This document shows positions 25,755 through 33,963 of a stretch of 64,000 bases of DNA, in pieces (within the stretch, counting starts at the first letter, position 1; every line of letters starts with the position of its first letter). The position numbers were made by a program, and so were the translations under genes. The DNA is from Cyclobacteriaceae bacterium (GTDB lineage: Bacteria > Bacteroidota > Bacteroidia > Cytophagales > Cyclobacteriaceae): the NCBI GenBank assembly GCA_028278225.1, contig JANQEU010000099.1, positions 33,728-97,727 on the forward strand. The letters are read 5' to 3'. Below the pieces are notes generated by a model, which saw nothing but the letters and a program-made list of their open reading frames with translations, was not told the origin of the DNA and did no database searches.

Positions 25755-27965
25755 TTGAATGTGGTAAGTGAAAAAAGAAATGAAGTTGCAGAATTAGCAA
25801 CAAAATATGTAAATTCTACGGACAGAAATATTTTTTTGACAGGAAAGGCCGGAACCGGTAAAACAACTTTCCTGAAGCACATTGTAGCAAATACCTTCAA
25901 GAATGCGGTGGTTGCAGCACCAACGGGAATTGCGGCTATAAATGCAGGAGGTGTCACACTTCACTCTTTATTTCATTTACCATTTGGTTCATTCCTGCCG
26001 GACATCAATGCCGGAGTACTGCAGGATTACAATATTAAGCTCACCACCCCCAAATCTTTGATCTCAGGCCTTAAGATCAACGCAACTAAGCGACAATTGA
26101 TAAGGGAGATGGAATTACTCATCATCGATGAAGTAAGCATGCTGAGGGCTGACCTGCTGGATGCCATAGATCATGTACTGCGGCATGTCCGAAGGAAAAA
26201 GAACGAAGCTTTCGGCGGGCTGCAGGTGTTGTTCATCGGAGATCTTCTTCAATTACCGCCGGTGGTCAATCATGAAGAATGGCAGCTGCTAAAGGACCAC
26301 TACCCGAGCATCTATTTCTTTGATGCGCTGATCCTGCGCAAGGATCCGCCGGTTTATATTGAACTTGAAGAGGTTTACAGGCAATCCGAACAAAGCTTCG
26401 TTGACTTGCTCAATCGGTTTAGAACAGATACTGTCACCAGACACGATTATGAGCTTCTCAATTCTAAATATGCTGAAGACTTTACTCCGGAGGCTGGCGA
26501 GGGTTATGTACATATCACCACACACAATCAAAAAGCTGATCGAATAAATCAACTCAAGCTGGATCAATTAGCTGAAAAGCCTTTCGAATTTCATGCCATT
26601 ATATCAGGTGAGTTTGAACCGCACCAATACCCCAATCAGGATGTCCTTACATTGAAGAATGGGGCGCAGGTGATGTTTATCAAAAATGATATAAGCGGTC
26701 AGCAGCGATACTTCAATGGGAAGATTGGGACCATTAGTCATATTTCAGCGGATTCCATAAGCGTAACCTGCGGGGACAGGGAAGAAATCGAGCTTGAGCG
26801 ATACAAATGGGAAAACAAAAAGTACAGACTGGAAACCAGGACAAATGAAATAAATGAGTCCGTAACCGGAACTTTTGAGCAATTTCCGATTCGATTGGCG
26901 TGGGCCATTACCGTTCACAAAAGTCAGGGGCTGACCTTTGATAAGGCCATACTGGATCTTTCGAGAACTTTTGCTCCCGGTCAGATGTATGTGGCATTGT
27001 CACGTCTGACATCTATGGATGGGCTGGTCCTTTCATCGCCCCTGCCGGAAGTCGAATTTGAAAGTAATAGCTCCGTCCGGTCATTCACGGGTCAAAAAAA
27101 GGAATTAAGTGTTTTGGAAGAAATGCTGGGCGGTGAAGCCAGAGACTTTCACTTGCTTTACACTACGGCGGCTTACGATTTCAATGAACTGGTAAGAGCG
27201 GCACATTATCATTTGGATGGATATGAAAAGAAGACCGCAAAATTCCAACATGTTGAATGGGCCCGATCGTTGCAGGCTGAGATACTCCCGCTGAAGGAAG
27301 TAGGGGACAAGTTTATCCGGCAACTCCGACAGATTGTGGCAAGTTCCGGTGATAATTATCTTCCCCTTTTATCAGACAGGTTGCACAAGGCAAAATCCTA
27401 TTTTGAACCACTGCTGGACCAATTGATCTCTTCGGTTAGCAGGCATATCTCGGGAGTGAAGTCGGCAAAGCGAATCAAAGGATATCTCAAGGAGTTGGAG
27501 GAACTTGAGAATTCCATCTATAAGAACAAACAGTCCATCCACAAAGCTTTCATGGTTGTGGACGCAGCCTTGAACAACCGTGTATTGAACAAGAATGAAC
27601 TGGTCTCCTCTCCTTTGTACGTCGCCAGGAATGAAATGATCAGGAAATCAAAAAAAGAGGTGAAAATTCCTACAAAGGAAATCAGCTATAAACTCTACAA
27701 AAGCGGGAAATCAGTTGAACAGGTTGCGGAAGAACGCAACCTGACCGAGGGTACTATCCAGGGGCATCTGGCGCAATACGTAGCTTTCGGCGATCTGGAT
27801 GTCAAAGACTTCATCAATGATGAAAAACTGAACAATATTTTGACTGTGAGCAGCAAGCTTGAAACACATCAATTCGGGCCTATCAAGGGTAAACTTGGGG
27901 ATGAGTATACTTACGCGGACATCCGGTTTGCCATTGCATATCTGAAGTCGCTGGAAGAAACATAG
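25755..27965 (+). CDS. Pif1/RecD-like superfamily 1 helicase with C-terminal HTH
   Basis: A 736-residue helicase. Motif I is GKAGTGKTTF (K36), motif II LLIIDEVSML, and the C-terminal helicase motif is AWAITVHKSQGLTF followed by VALSRL. After the helicase core (about 1-430) comes a helical linker and a helix-turn-helix-like region (SVEQVAEERNLTEGTIQGHL, about 655-675). Related proteins act in DNA repair or replication restart. The start is uncertain: TTG at 25755 or GTG at 25761. It is divergent from pdxA. Confidence 0.92.
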   Translation: MNVVSEKRNEVAELATKYVNSTDRNIFLTGKAGTGKTTFLKHIVANTFKNAVVAAPTGIAAINAGGVTLHSLFHLPFGSFLPDINAGVLQDYNIKLTTPKSLISGLKINATKRQLIREMELLIIDEVSMLRADLLDAIDHVLRHVRRKKNEAFGGLQVLFIGDLLQLPPVVNHEEWQLLKDHYPSIYFFDALILRKDPPVYIELEEVYRQSEQSFVDLLNRFRTDTVTRHDYELLNSKYAEDFTPEAGEGYVHITTHNQKADRINQLKLDQLAEKPFEFHAIISGEFEPHQYPNQDVLTLKNGAQVMFIKNDISGQQRYFNGKIGTISHISADSISVTCGDREEIELERYKWENKKYRLETRTNEINESVTGTFEQFPIRLAWAITVHKSQGLTFDKAILDLSRTFAPGQMYVALSRLTSMDGLVLSSPLPEVEFESNSSVRSFTGQKKELSVLEEMLGGEARDFHLLYTTAAYDFNELVRAAHYHLDGYEKKTAKFQHVEWARSLQAEILPLKEVGDKFIRQLRQIVASSGDNYLPLLSDRLHKAKSYFEPLLDQLISSVSRHISGVKSAKRIKGYLKELEELENSIYKNKQSIHKAFMVVDAALNNRVLNKNELVSSPLYVARNEMIRKSKKEVKIPTKEISYKLYKSGKSVEQVAEERNLTEGTIQGHLAQYVAFGDLDVKDFINDEKLNNILTVSSKLETHQFGPIKGKLGDEYTYADIRFAIAYLKSLEET

Positions 27966-28381
27966 CCTTTATTATTAATTTTACGTGGGTTCGATATAAC
28001 AATTCCAAGGGAATTTCTTAAAAACAACATAAACCCTATTTCAGAGGCTTCCAGGGGTGGAATGAGCGGAAGAAGGCCGTGGAATCTTTTCAATAAGAGA
28101 CTCCACGGGCCATCCACCTCCCGCTAATCACTGCGAATGACCCTCTGAGAAAGGATGAGGTGGGTTTTTGCTGTTTTTATGTTGTACTGACGTTAGATTA
28201 AACCAGGATTAGCCAGAAATCTTTCCCGGAATAATCTACTCCCATATACAAGGTACAGGTACCGTATTGTCTCCCGATTGTATCACACACCAAAAATTCA
28301 ACTTCGGCATCTCTTTCAAGTTTGGAGCTCAACTTCTTTACTATTTGTATTTTGTATATTGAGTCGCAGTCCTTACGGTCA
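27966..28381. other. 416-bp gap between helicase and rsmA genes
   Basis: The gap holds the candidate structured RNA at 28035-28170 and, after it, about 200 bp without a convincing gene. A weak -7-like sequence, TAATTTTA, lies near 27978. A minus-strand open frame at 28198-28401 has only a TTG start inside rsmA and is not accepted as a gene. Confidence 0.6.
28035..28170 (+). ncRNA. Candidate structured RNA (6S-like rod or regulatory leader)
   Basis: The outer arms CCTATTTCAGAGG (28035-28047) and CCTCTGAGAAAGG (28142-28154) pair over 13 positions with one mismatch and one G-U. Inside are AGCGG/CCGCT and a terminal hairpin GGCCGTGGA/TCCACGGGCC with compensating bulges, which gives a long rod with internal loops, as in 6S RNA. 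An alternative pairing of CCACCTC (28114-28120) with GAGGTGG (28157-28163) is followed by GTTTTT and would act as a terminator. No covariation test was possible. Confidence 0.5.
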
Positions 28382-29155
28382 ATGAAAAAAGTATTCCCCA
28401 AAAAACATCTTGGTCAGCATTTCTTGAAGGACGAAAACATTGCTGCGAAAATAGTTCGGTCCCTGACCATCTCCGGGCACGATCTGTTGATCGAGGTGGG
28501 TCCTGGGACGGGCATTCTTACCAAACATCTGATAGACAGGGAAAACTTTGTATCATACGATGTCGATGCCGAGTCAATAGCGTTCCTTGGGTCAATGTAT
28601 CCTAATAAGGCCTCAAAATTTTTGAATAAAGATTTCCTGGATGCTGATTTGACCGGGTCTGATAATCAGATTGCCATAATCGGGAATTTTCCATATAATA
28701 TCTCATCCCAGATCTTTTTCAAAGTTTTCGACAACAGGAGCAGGATTAGCCAGGTCGTGTGCATGATCCAGAAAGAGGTTGCGGACAGAATAGTATCCAG
28801 GGAGGGTAGCAAGGTTTACGGTATACTTAGCGTGCTGCTGCAGGCTTTCTACCATGTCGAGTATTTATTCACCGTGAAGCCCGGGGTATTCGATCCGCCA
28901 CCTAAAGTGACATCCTCAGTAATTCGATTATCAAGGAATGAAGTAAAACAATTGAACTATGACGACAAGTACTTGAAAAGAGTCGTCAAAACAGCGTTTG
29001 GAAAGAGACGGAAAACATTGCGCAATGCCTTGAAAGAGCTTAATTTGCCAGCTGATTTTCTGAGAGCGGATATTTTCTCGAAACGTGCTGAACAGCTTTC
29101 TGTTTCAGAGTTTATTGATTTGACCGAAAGCATTTCCAAGGTATGGAAACCTTAA
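28382..29155 (+). CDS. rsmA: 16S rRNA dimethyladenosine transferase
   Basis: A 257-residue SAM-dependent methyltransferase that dimethylates two adjacent adenines near the 3' end of 16S rRNA. The ATG at 28382 is chosen because it starts with the conserved KKHLGQHFLKDENI; an in-frame TTG at 28322 would add a non-homologous extension. The SAM motif is EVGPGTGILTKHL and the adenine-binding motif is GNFPYNISSQ. The 3' end overlaps mgtE by 13 bp. Confidence 0.97.
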   Translation: MKKVFPKKHLGQHFLKDENIAAKIVRSLTISGHDLLIEVGPGTGILTKHLIDRENFVSYDVDAESIAFLGSMYPNKASKFLNKDFLDADLTGSDNQIAIIGNFPYNISSQIFFKVFDNRSRISQVVCMIQKEVADRIVSREGSKVYGILSVLLQAFYHVEYLFTVKPGVFDPPPKVTSSVIRLSRNEVKQLNYDDKYLKRVVKTAFGKRRKTLRNALKELNLPADFLRADIFSKRAEQLSVSEFIDLTESISKVWKP

Positions 29156-30510
29156 AGGAATTTGAGTTAAGTAAGGAGTTCCTGGACCGATTCCGGTTGG
29201 CCCTGGAGGAGAAGGATGATGAATTTGTAATAAATTCACTGGAAGGTGTAAATCCGGCGGATATAACAGCCCTTCTTTTCGAATTCAATACCGAGGAAAG
29301 CAAATATGTGTTTGATCTGCTGGAACCTGATGTGGATGCAGACATCCTGATAGAACTGGACGAAGATATTCGTGAAGATTTCATTGCCAAATTCACTTCC
29401 ACTGAGATCGCCTCCTTCGTCGATGAAATGGAGTCCGATGATGGTGCGGATATCCTCATGCAGCTTCCTCTGAAAAAACGTGAGGAGGTTATAGCACACC
29501 TTGAAAATGAGGAGAAAGCCACACACATCTTAGAACTGATGCGCTATGATGAAGATGTAGCCGGCGGCCTGATGGCCAAGGAATTCATTAAGGCGCAGAT
29601 GAACTGGAACGTGAGGCAATGCATCGAGCAGATCAGAAAACAGGCGGAAAATGTTGAAAAGATCTTTTCGGTATATGTAGTGGATGAGCAAGATCGACTA
29701 GCGGGTAAAGTCAGCCTGAAGCAGATCATACTTGCTAACGATGATATGAAAGTTGCAGATGTCTTTGATGATGAGATCATTGCAGTCGAGACTTATGTGG
29801 AAGGGCGGGATGTGGCGTTGATGATGCAGAAGTATGACCTGGAGGCCATTCCGGTGGTCAATGCCCGGGGCAAACTTGTTGGTCGTATCACAATTGATGA
29901 CATAGTCGACGTGATAACTGAAATCGCGGAAGAAGAACGAGCGCTCATGGCCGGTATCTCATCGGATGTGGAAGAAGATGATAGTGTATGGGCTTTGTCA
30001 AAAGCAAGACTACCCTGGTTGATCATCGGGATGGTGGGTGGTCTTATCGCTGCACAAATTACCGATCTGTTTTCCGCGGATATCCGGATAATTGCCGGAT
30101 TGGCTTTGTTCATTCCATTAATAATGGCAACCGGAGGCAACGTAGGAATACAATCATCTTCGCTGGTTGTCCAAAGTTTGGCTACCAAAAGCGCCTTTGA
30201 GGATAGCATGACGAGTAGGTTGCTAAAGGTACTGCTTGTAGCAACGGTCAACGGCGTAATTTTAGGGATCATGGTATTCGGCGCGGTTATTCTGATCTTT
30301 CGTGATCAACCTTTGGCATCCACCGTGGCCATAGCGTTGTTCAGTGTAGTTTTGCTGGCATCATTCATGGGAACGATCACACCCTTGTTACTGGATAAAT
30401 TCGGGGTCAACCCGGCTTTAGCATCAGGTCCGTTCATTACGACAGCCAATGATCTGTTGGGATTGGCGGTTTATTTTTCCGTAGCTCACGTGTTATACAG
30501 TCTTGGATAA
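29143..30510 (+). CDS. mgtE: Magnesium transporter MgtE
   Basis: A 455-residue Mg2+ channel. An acidic helical N-domain (about 1-130), two CBS domains (about 135-255) and five C-terminal membrane helices are in family order. The pore region follows FIPLIMATGGNVGIQSSSLV. The acidic N-domain and CBS domains normally sense cytoplasmic Mg2+ and close the pore. The 13-bp overlap with rsmA and the 3-bp gap to the next gene indicate one transcript. Confidence 0.96.
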   Translation: METLKEFELSKEFLDRFRLALEEKDDEFVINSLEGVNPADITALLFEFNTEESKYVFDLLEPDVDADILIELDEDIREDFIAKFTSTEIASFVDEMESDDGADILMQLPLKKREEVIAHLENEEKATHILELMRYDEDVAGGLMAKEFIKAQMNWNVRQCIEQIRKQAENVEKIFSVYVVDEQDRLAGKVSLKQIILANDDMKVADVFDDEIIAVETYVEGRDVALMMQKYDLEAIPVVNARGKLVGRITIDDIVDVITEIAEEERALMAGISSDVEEDDSVWALSKARLPWLIIGMVGGLIAAQITDLFSADIRIIAGLALFIPLIMATGGNVGIQSSSLVVQSLATKSAFEDSMTSRLLKVLLVATVNGVILGIMVFGAVILIFRDQPLASTVAIALFSVVLLASFMGTITPLLLDKFGVNPALASGPFITTANDLLGLAVYFSVAHVLYSLG

Positions 30511-30513
30511 ATT

Positions 30514-31452
30514 GTGAAGGGAAAAATACTGGTCGTAGATCTCATGCATGATTCGATACTTCCCATGATTGAATCAATCGGGTTCGAAGGACATTACCAT
30601 CCCGGGTACACCAGAGCAGATATTCTCAGAGAAATTGAGGCTTATGAGGGTCTGATCATTCGTAGCAAAACGGACGTGGACAAGGAGTTAATTGACCGGG
30701 CTGTCAATCTGAAATTTGTAGGTAGGGCCGGTGCGGGGATCGATAAGCTTGATATCAAATTCCTGGAGGAAAAAGGAATTAAGGTTCTAAACGCTCCGGA
30801 AGGAAACAGAGATGCGCTTGCGGAACACGGAATCGGGATGGTCTTGTCAATTCTGAACCGTATCTCCTGTTCGGATGAAGAAGTTCGGGAAAATATCTGG
30901 AAAAGGGAGGAGAACAGAGGGTATGAGCTTGGAGGAAAAACTGTTGGTATTTACGGATATGGATATATGGGAAGTGCACTTGGTGAAAGGCTCCCTGCCT
31001 TTGGATGCAGGGTTCTGGCATATGACAAGTACAAAACCAATTATGTCAGAATTGGAGGTGTGGAAGAAGTGGACCTGGAATATTTTAAGGAAAACACGGA
31101 AATTCTTTCCATTCATGTCCCGTTGTCGCAAGAAACACGGAATATGTTCGATTATGAATATTTCCGATCATTTCCTAACCTGTTTGCCGTGATAAATACC
31201 GCCAGAGGCGAGGTCCTGGTGCTGGAGGCTCTGGTCCGGCTATTGGAAGAAAATAGAATATGGGGAGCTGCTTTGGACGTGTTGGAAAATGAGCAATTGA
31301 AAAAACTGACACCACAACAGAAATTGACCCTGAATAAGCTGAAATCCTTCAAAAACGTACTCTTCACACCACATGTCGGTGGCTGGAGTCATGAGTCATA
31401 CAGAAGAATAAATAAGGTATTGATTGAAAAAATATCGAATTTGAAATTGTAA
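30514..31452 (+). CDS. D-isomer-specific 2-hydroxyacid dehydrogenase
   Basis: A 312-residue NAD-dependent dehydrogenase of the SerA/2-hydroxyacid family. The Rossmann motif is GIYGYGYMG (145-153); the active-site arginine lies in NTARGEV and the histidine in TPHVGGWS. There is no ACT domain, so it is shorter than long-form SerA. The start is GTG, 3 bp after mgtE. The substrate (3-phosphoglycerate or another 2-hydroxyacid) cannot be decided without its serine-pathway neighbours. Confidence 0.9.
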   Translation: MKGKILVVDLMHDSILPMIESIGFEGHYHPGYTRADILREIEAYEGLIIRSKTDVDKELIDRAVNLKFVGRAGAGIDKLDIKFLEEKGIKVLNAPEGNRDALAEHGIGMVLSILNRISCSDEEVRENIWKREENRGYELGGKTVGIYGYGYMGSALGERLPAFGCRVLAYDKYKTNYVRIGGVEEVDLEYFKENTEILSIHVPLSQETRNMFDYEYFRSFPNLFAVINTARGEVLVLEALVRLLEENRIWGAALDVLENEQLKKLTPQQKLTLNKLKSFKNVLFTPHVGGWSHESYRRINKVLIEKISNLKL

Positions 31453-31479
31453 TCTCCAATCGCAAGTTTGTTATATTTG
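31447..31479 (+). promoter_or_regulatory. Bacteroidota-type promoter of greA
   Basis: TTG at 31447-31449 and TATATTTG at 31472-31479, with a 22-bp spacer, fit the -33/-7 pattern of Bacteroidota. Transcription should start near 31485, upstream of the hairpin at 31506-31528. Confidence 0.65.
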
Positions 31480-31505
31480 CAGACTTAGTTAAAATCTAAA
31501 GGAGT

Positions 31506-31540
31506 AACGGCTTTGATTCAAGGCCGTTCTTTTTTGTTTT
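31506..31540 (+). terminator. Intrinsic terminator-like hairpin in the greA leader
   Basis: The stem is AACGGC...GCCGTT with inner TTG/CAA pairs and an ATT loop, followed directly by a U-rich tract (31529-31540). It can terminate readthrough from the upstream operon. It also lies downstream of the predicted greA promoter, so it may act as an attenuator or release a short leader RNA. Confidence 0.7.
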
Positions 31541-31566
31541 AGGGAATTACTAAAAAGGTTAAGGAA

Positions 31567-32037
31567 ATGGTTAATTATTATACCGAAGAGGGGTTGCAAA
31601 AATTGAAAGACGAACTCCAGGATTTGAAAGGCAGAGGCAGGGCTGATATGGCCAGACAAATTGCCGAAGCACGAGACAAGGGTGATCTTAGCGAAAATGC
31701 CGAATACGATGCTGCAAAAGATGCCCAGGGTCTTTTGGAGCTCAAAATATCCAAGCTGGAACAGGTGGTAGCAAATGCCCGCGTGATCGATGAGTCAACA
31801 ATTGACACTTCAAAAGTGTCCATTCTGTCCACCGTCAAGATCAAAAATGTAAAGAACGGTGCAGAGTCCAAATACCAGATTGTGGCGGAGGAAGAAGCGG
31901 ATCTGAAAGCAGGCAAAATTTCCATTCAATCTCCCATAGGGAAAGGTTTGATGGGAAAAGAAGCCGGAGAGGTAGCGGAAATCAACGTTCCGGCGGGAAA
32001 AATGCAATTTGAGATACTTGACATTTCACTTGGATAA
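31567..32037 (+). CDS. greA: Transcription elongation factor GreA
   Basis: A 156-residue factor that enters the RNA polymerase secondary channel and stimulates cleavage of backtracked RNA. The N-terminal coiled coil has the acidic tip ENAEYDAAKDAQG (about 44-56), including the catalytic-type acidic residues, and the C-terminal globular domain ends with the SPIGKGLMGKEAGE family motif. The stop codon TAA overlaps the ATG of the HIT gene by one base. Confidence 0.98.
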   Translation: MVNYYTEEGLQKLKDELQDLKGRGRADMARQIAEARDKGDLSENAEYDAAKDAQGLLELKISKLEQVVANARVIDESTIDTSKVSILSTVKIKNVKNGAESKYQIVAEEEADLKAGKISIQSPIGKGLMGKEAGEVAEINVPAGKMQFEILDISLG

Positions 32038-32447
32038 TGCCTTCCATTTTTTCAAAAATCGTCGCGGGAGAAATTCCTGCCCATAAAGTCGCAGAAAATG
32101 ATCAATTCCTGGCTTTCCTGGATATCAATCCTTTGATGGAAGGTCATACACTGGTCATTCCCAAGAAGGAGGTGGACTACATCTTTGATATTGAGGACAA
32201 AGCTTTTGCTGATTTTCATCTCTTCAGCAAGCGAGTGGCAAAAGCTATAGAGAAAGTTATTGCATGTGAAAGAATCGGAGTTACGGTCATGGGGCTGGAA
32301 GTTCCGCACGCACATATCCATTTGATACCCATGCTGTCCATGGATGATATGAATTTTAGCAGGCAAAAACTCTCTTTCACTCACGAAGAACTGGCTGCAA
32401 CGGCCAAAAAAATCAGTGAACAGTTCCTGCAGGACTCCGGAGTCTAG
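32037..32447 (+). CDS. HIT-family nucleotide hydrolase
   Basis: A 136-residue histidine-triad protein. The triad H91-A-H93-I-H95 is in VPHAHIHLIPM, with the upstream signature SIFSKIVAGEIPAHKV. Family members hydrolyse adenosine phosphoramidates or dinucleoside polyphosphates. It is translationally coupled to greA (TAATG overlap). Its TAG stop lies in the first unit of a 7-bp repeat array. Confidence 0.95.
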   Translation: MPSIFSKIVAGEIPAHKVAENDQFLAFLDINPLMEGHTLVIPKKEVDYIFDIEDKAFADFHLFSKRVAKAIEKVIACERIGVTVMGLEVPHAHIHLIPMLSMDDMNFSRQKLSFTHEELAATAKKISEQFLQDSGV

Positions 32448-32489
32448 AGTTTAAAGTTTAGAGTTTAGAGTTTAGACTTTAGATTTTGG
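32441..32489. repeat. Heptamer tandem repeat array (7 units)
   Basis: Units AGTCTAG, AGTTTAA, AGTTTAG (three times), ACTTTAG and ATTTTGG occur at exact 7-bp spacing. The first unit contains the stop codon of the HIT gene. The array lies between that gene and the convergent ruvC. Confidence 0.85.
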
Positions 32490-32524
32490 ATTTTGCCACG
32501 AGCCAGGCGGCACAATCAACCGGA

Positions 32525-33088
32525 TCATTTCATCCTGTCAGGATTCTCAGAGAGAAACGCTTTCCAACTCTTCACATTCTGAACTTTGCGACCACCCTGG
32601 TAATGATGACACAGGGCTACAGCCAGCGCATCGGTCGCATCCAGTAATTTCGGTGCATCCTTAATTTGTAAAAGTGTCAGGATCATGGCGGATACCTGCT
32701 CTTTGGAAGCGTTTCCATTTCCTGTGACAGATTGTTTTACCTTCTTAGGAGCGTATTCATTAATAGGTATGTTCCGTGAAAGCGCTGCCGCCATCGCCAC
32801 ACCCTGGGCTCTGCCAAGCTTGAGCATTGATTGAATGTTCTTTCCATAAAAGGGGGCTTCAAGCGCAACTTCATCAGGCAGGTATTCCTCAATCAGGTTG
32901 ATTACCCTGTCATAAATTTTTTTGAGTTTCAGCTCATGTCCGGTATACCTGGATAAATGAATTACACCATATTGTAAAAGGATAAGTGATGTTTTCTTTA
33001 CTGCGATGACACCGTAACCCATTACATTAGTACCGGGATCTAAACCCAAAATGATCTTTTCCTTAGTTGAAGCTTTGATTTCACTCAC
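32525..33088 (-). CDS. ruvC: Holliday junction resolvase RuvC
   Basis: A 187-residue endonuclease that cuts Holliday junctions with RuvAB. The acidic catalytic residues are visible as D17 in LGLDPGTN, E in VALEAPFYG and the C-terminal pair in LDATDALAVALCHH. The start is GTG at 33088, because an in-frame TAA lies directly upstream. Its start codon is only 2 bp from that of the divergent flippase-like gene. Confidence 0.97.
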   Translation of the reverse strand: MSEIKASTKEKIILGLDPGTNVMGYGVIAVKKTSLILLQYGVIHLSRYTGHELKLKKIYDRVINLIEEYLPDEVALEAPFYGKNIQSMLKLGRAQGVAMAAALSRNIPINEYAPKKVKQSVTGNGNASKEQVSAMILTLLQIKDAPKLLDATDALAVALCHHYQGGRKVQNVKSWKAFLSENPDRMK

Positions 33089-33090
33089 TT

Positions 33091-33963
33091 ATGCAAATAA
33101 ACAGTAGAGTAACAACATTAAAAAAGATGCTATTCCCTGTGGTGAAGGTAGTGGTTACCATATCGGCATTCGTGCTGATAGGTTCACAGCTCTCCCGGCA
33201 GGGTTTGTCTTTTGATATCAACAGCTCTTTCTTACGGGAAAACGGGATTTTCCTTGCAGGTGCCATGCTTTTATTTCCGGTCAACTGGATGTTGGAGATA
33301 TACAAGTGGAAGATACTTGTTGATCCTTTTAAGCCAATTTCCTATTATTCGGCCACTTCGTCGGTTCTTGCCGGGCTCGCACTGAATTGGATCATCCCCT
33401 TCACGCTGGGTGATTTCATAACGAGAATAGGAAACCTGGAAAACCCCCGGAAAGCTGTAAGAGCTTTGATCACCAACAGGCTTACTTCATTGCTCATAAC
33501 AGTTAATATGGGAGTTTTTGGACTGTTGCTATTCTTTAAGCCGGATTTCGCTCTTGATCATTTGCGGGAAATAGCCGTTGCGGCAGGTGGTATGCTCTTA
33601 TTGACCGCCATTGTCCTCAGGAGTTTTGCAAACAATGCAGTAATGGTTTTGGCACTCTCTTTCCTGAGATATTGCGTATTCAGTTGTCAGTTCTTTCTAT
33701 TACTATACCCATTTCTTCATGATCTCGCCCCGGCAATTATTGCGGGTGGTATTTTTTGGACTTTCCTCGTCAAATCCATTTTACCGTCAATACTGGGTGC
33801 AATAGGAATAAGAGAAGCTTCGGCACTGGTTTATTTCGGATTGTGGTCTGTCAGCCCTGAAAAGATACTGATTCCTTCGGTGCTTCTTTGGATCATTAAT
33901 ATTGTCCTGCCTTCAGTCATAGGTATTTCATTCTTTTGGAAATATCGACTTAAAATTGCCTGA
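33091..33963 (+). CDS. Flippase-like (lysylphosphatidylglycerol synthase TM-type) membrane protein
   Basis: A 290-residue polytopic protein of the UPF0104/LPG_synthase_TM type with about seven membrane helices and the typical segments NWIIPFTLGDFITRIG and SILGAIGIREASALVYFG. Relatives without the synthase domain are thought to move lipids or polyprenyl-linked sugars. The gene is coupled to the glycosyltransferase downstream (TGATG overlap), which fits a role in lipid-linked sugar metabolism. An internal ATG at 33127 is an alternative start. Confidence 0.85.
   Translation: MQINSRVTTLKKMLFPVVKVVVTISAFVLIGSQLSRQGLSFDINSSFLRENGIFLAGAMLLFPVNWMLEIYKWKILVDPFKPISYYSATSSVLAGLALNWIIPFTLGDFITRIGNLENPRKAVRALITNRLTSLLITVNMGVFGLLLFFKPDFALDHLREIAVAAGGMLLLTAIVLRSFANNAVMVLALSFLRYCVFSCQFFLLLYPFLHDLAPAIIAGGIFWTFLVKSILPSILGAIGIREASALVYFGLWSVSPEKILIPSVLLWIINIVLPSVIGISFFWKYRLKIA

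Noticed and set aside
28198..28401. Minus-strand 67-codon frame upstream of rsmA
   Set aside because: It has only a TTG start inside rsmA, no upstream promoter or coupling, and no recognisable domain.
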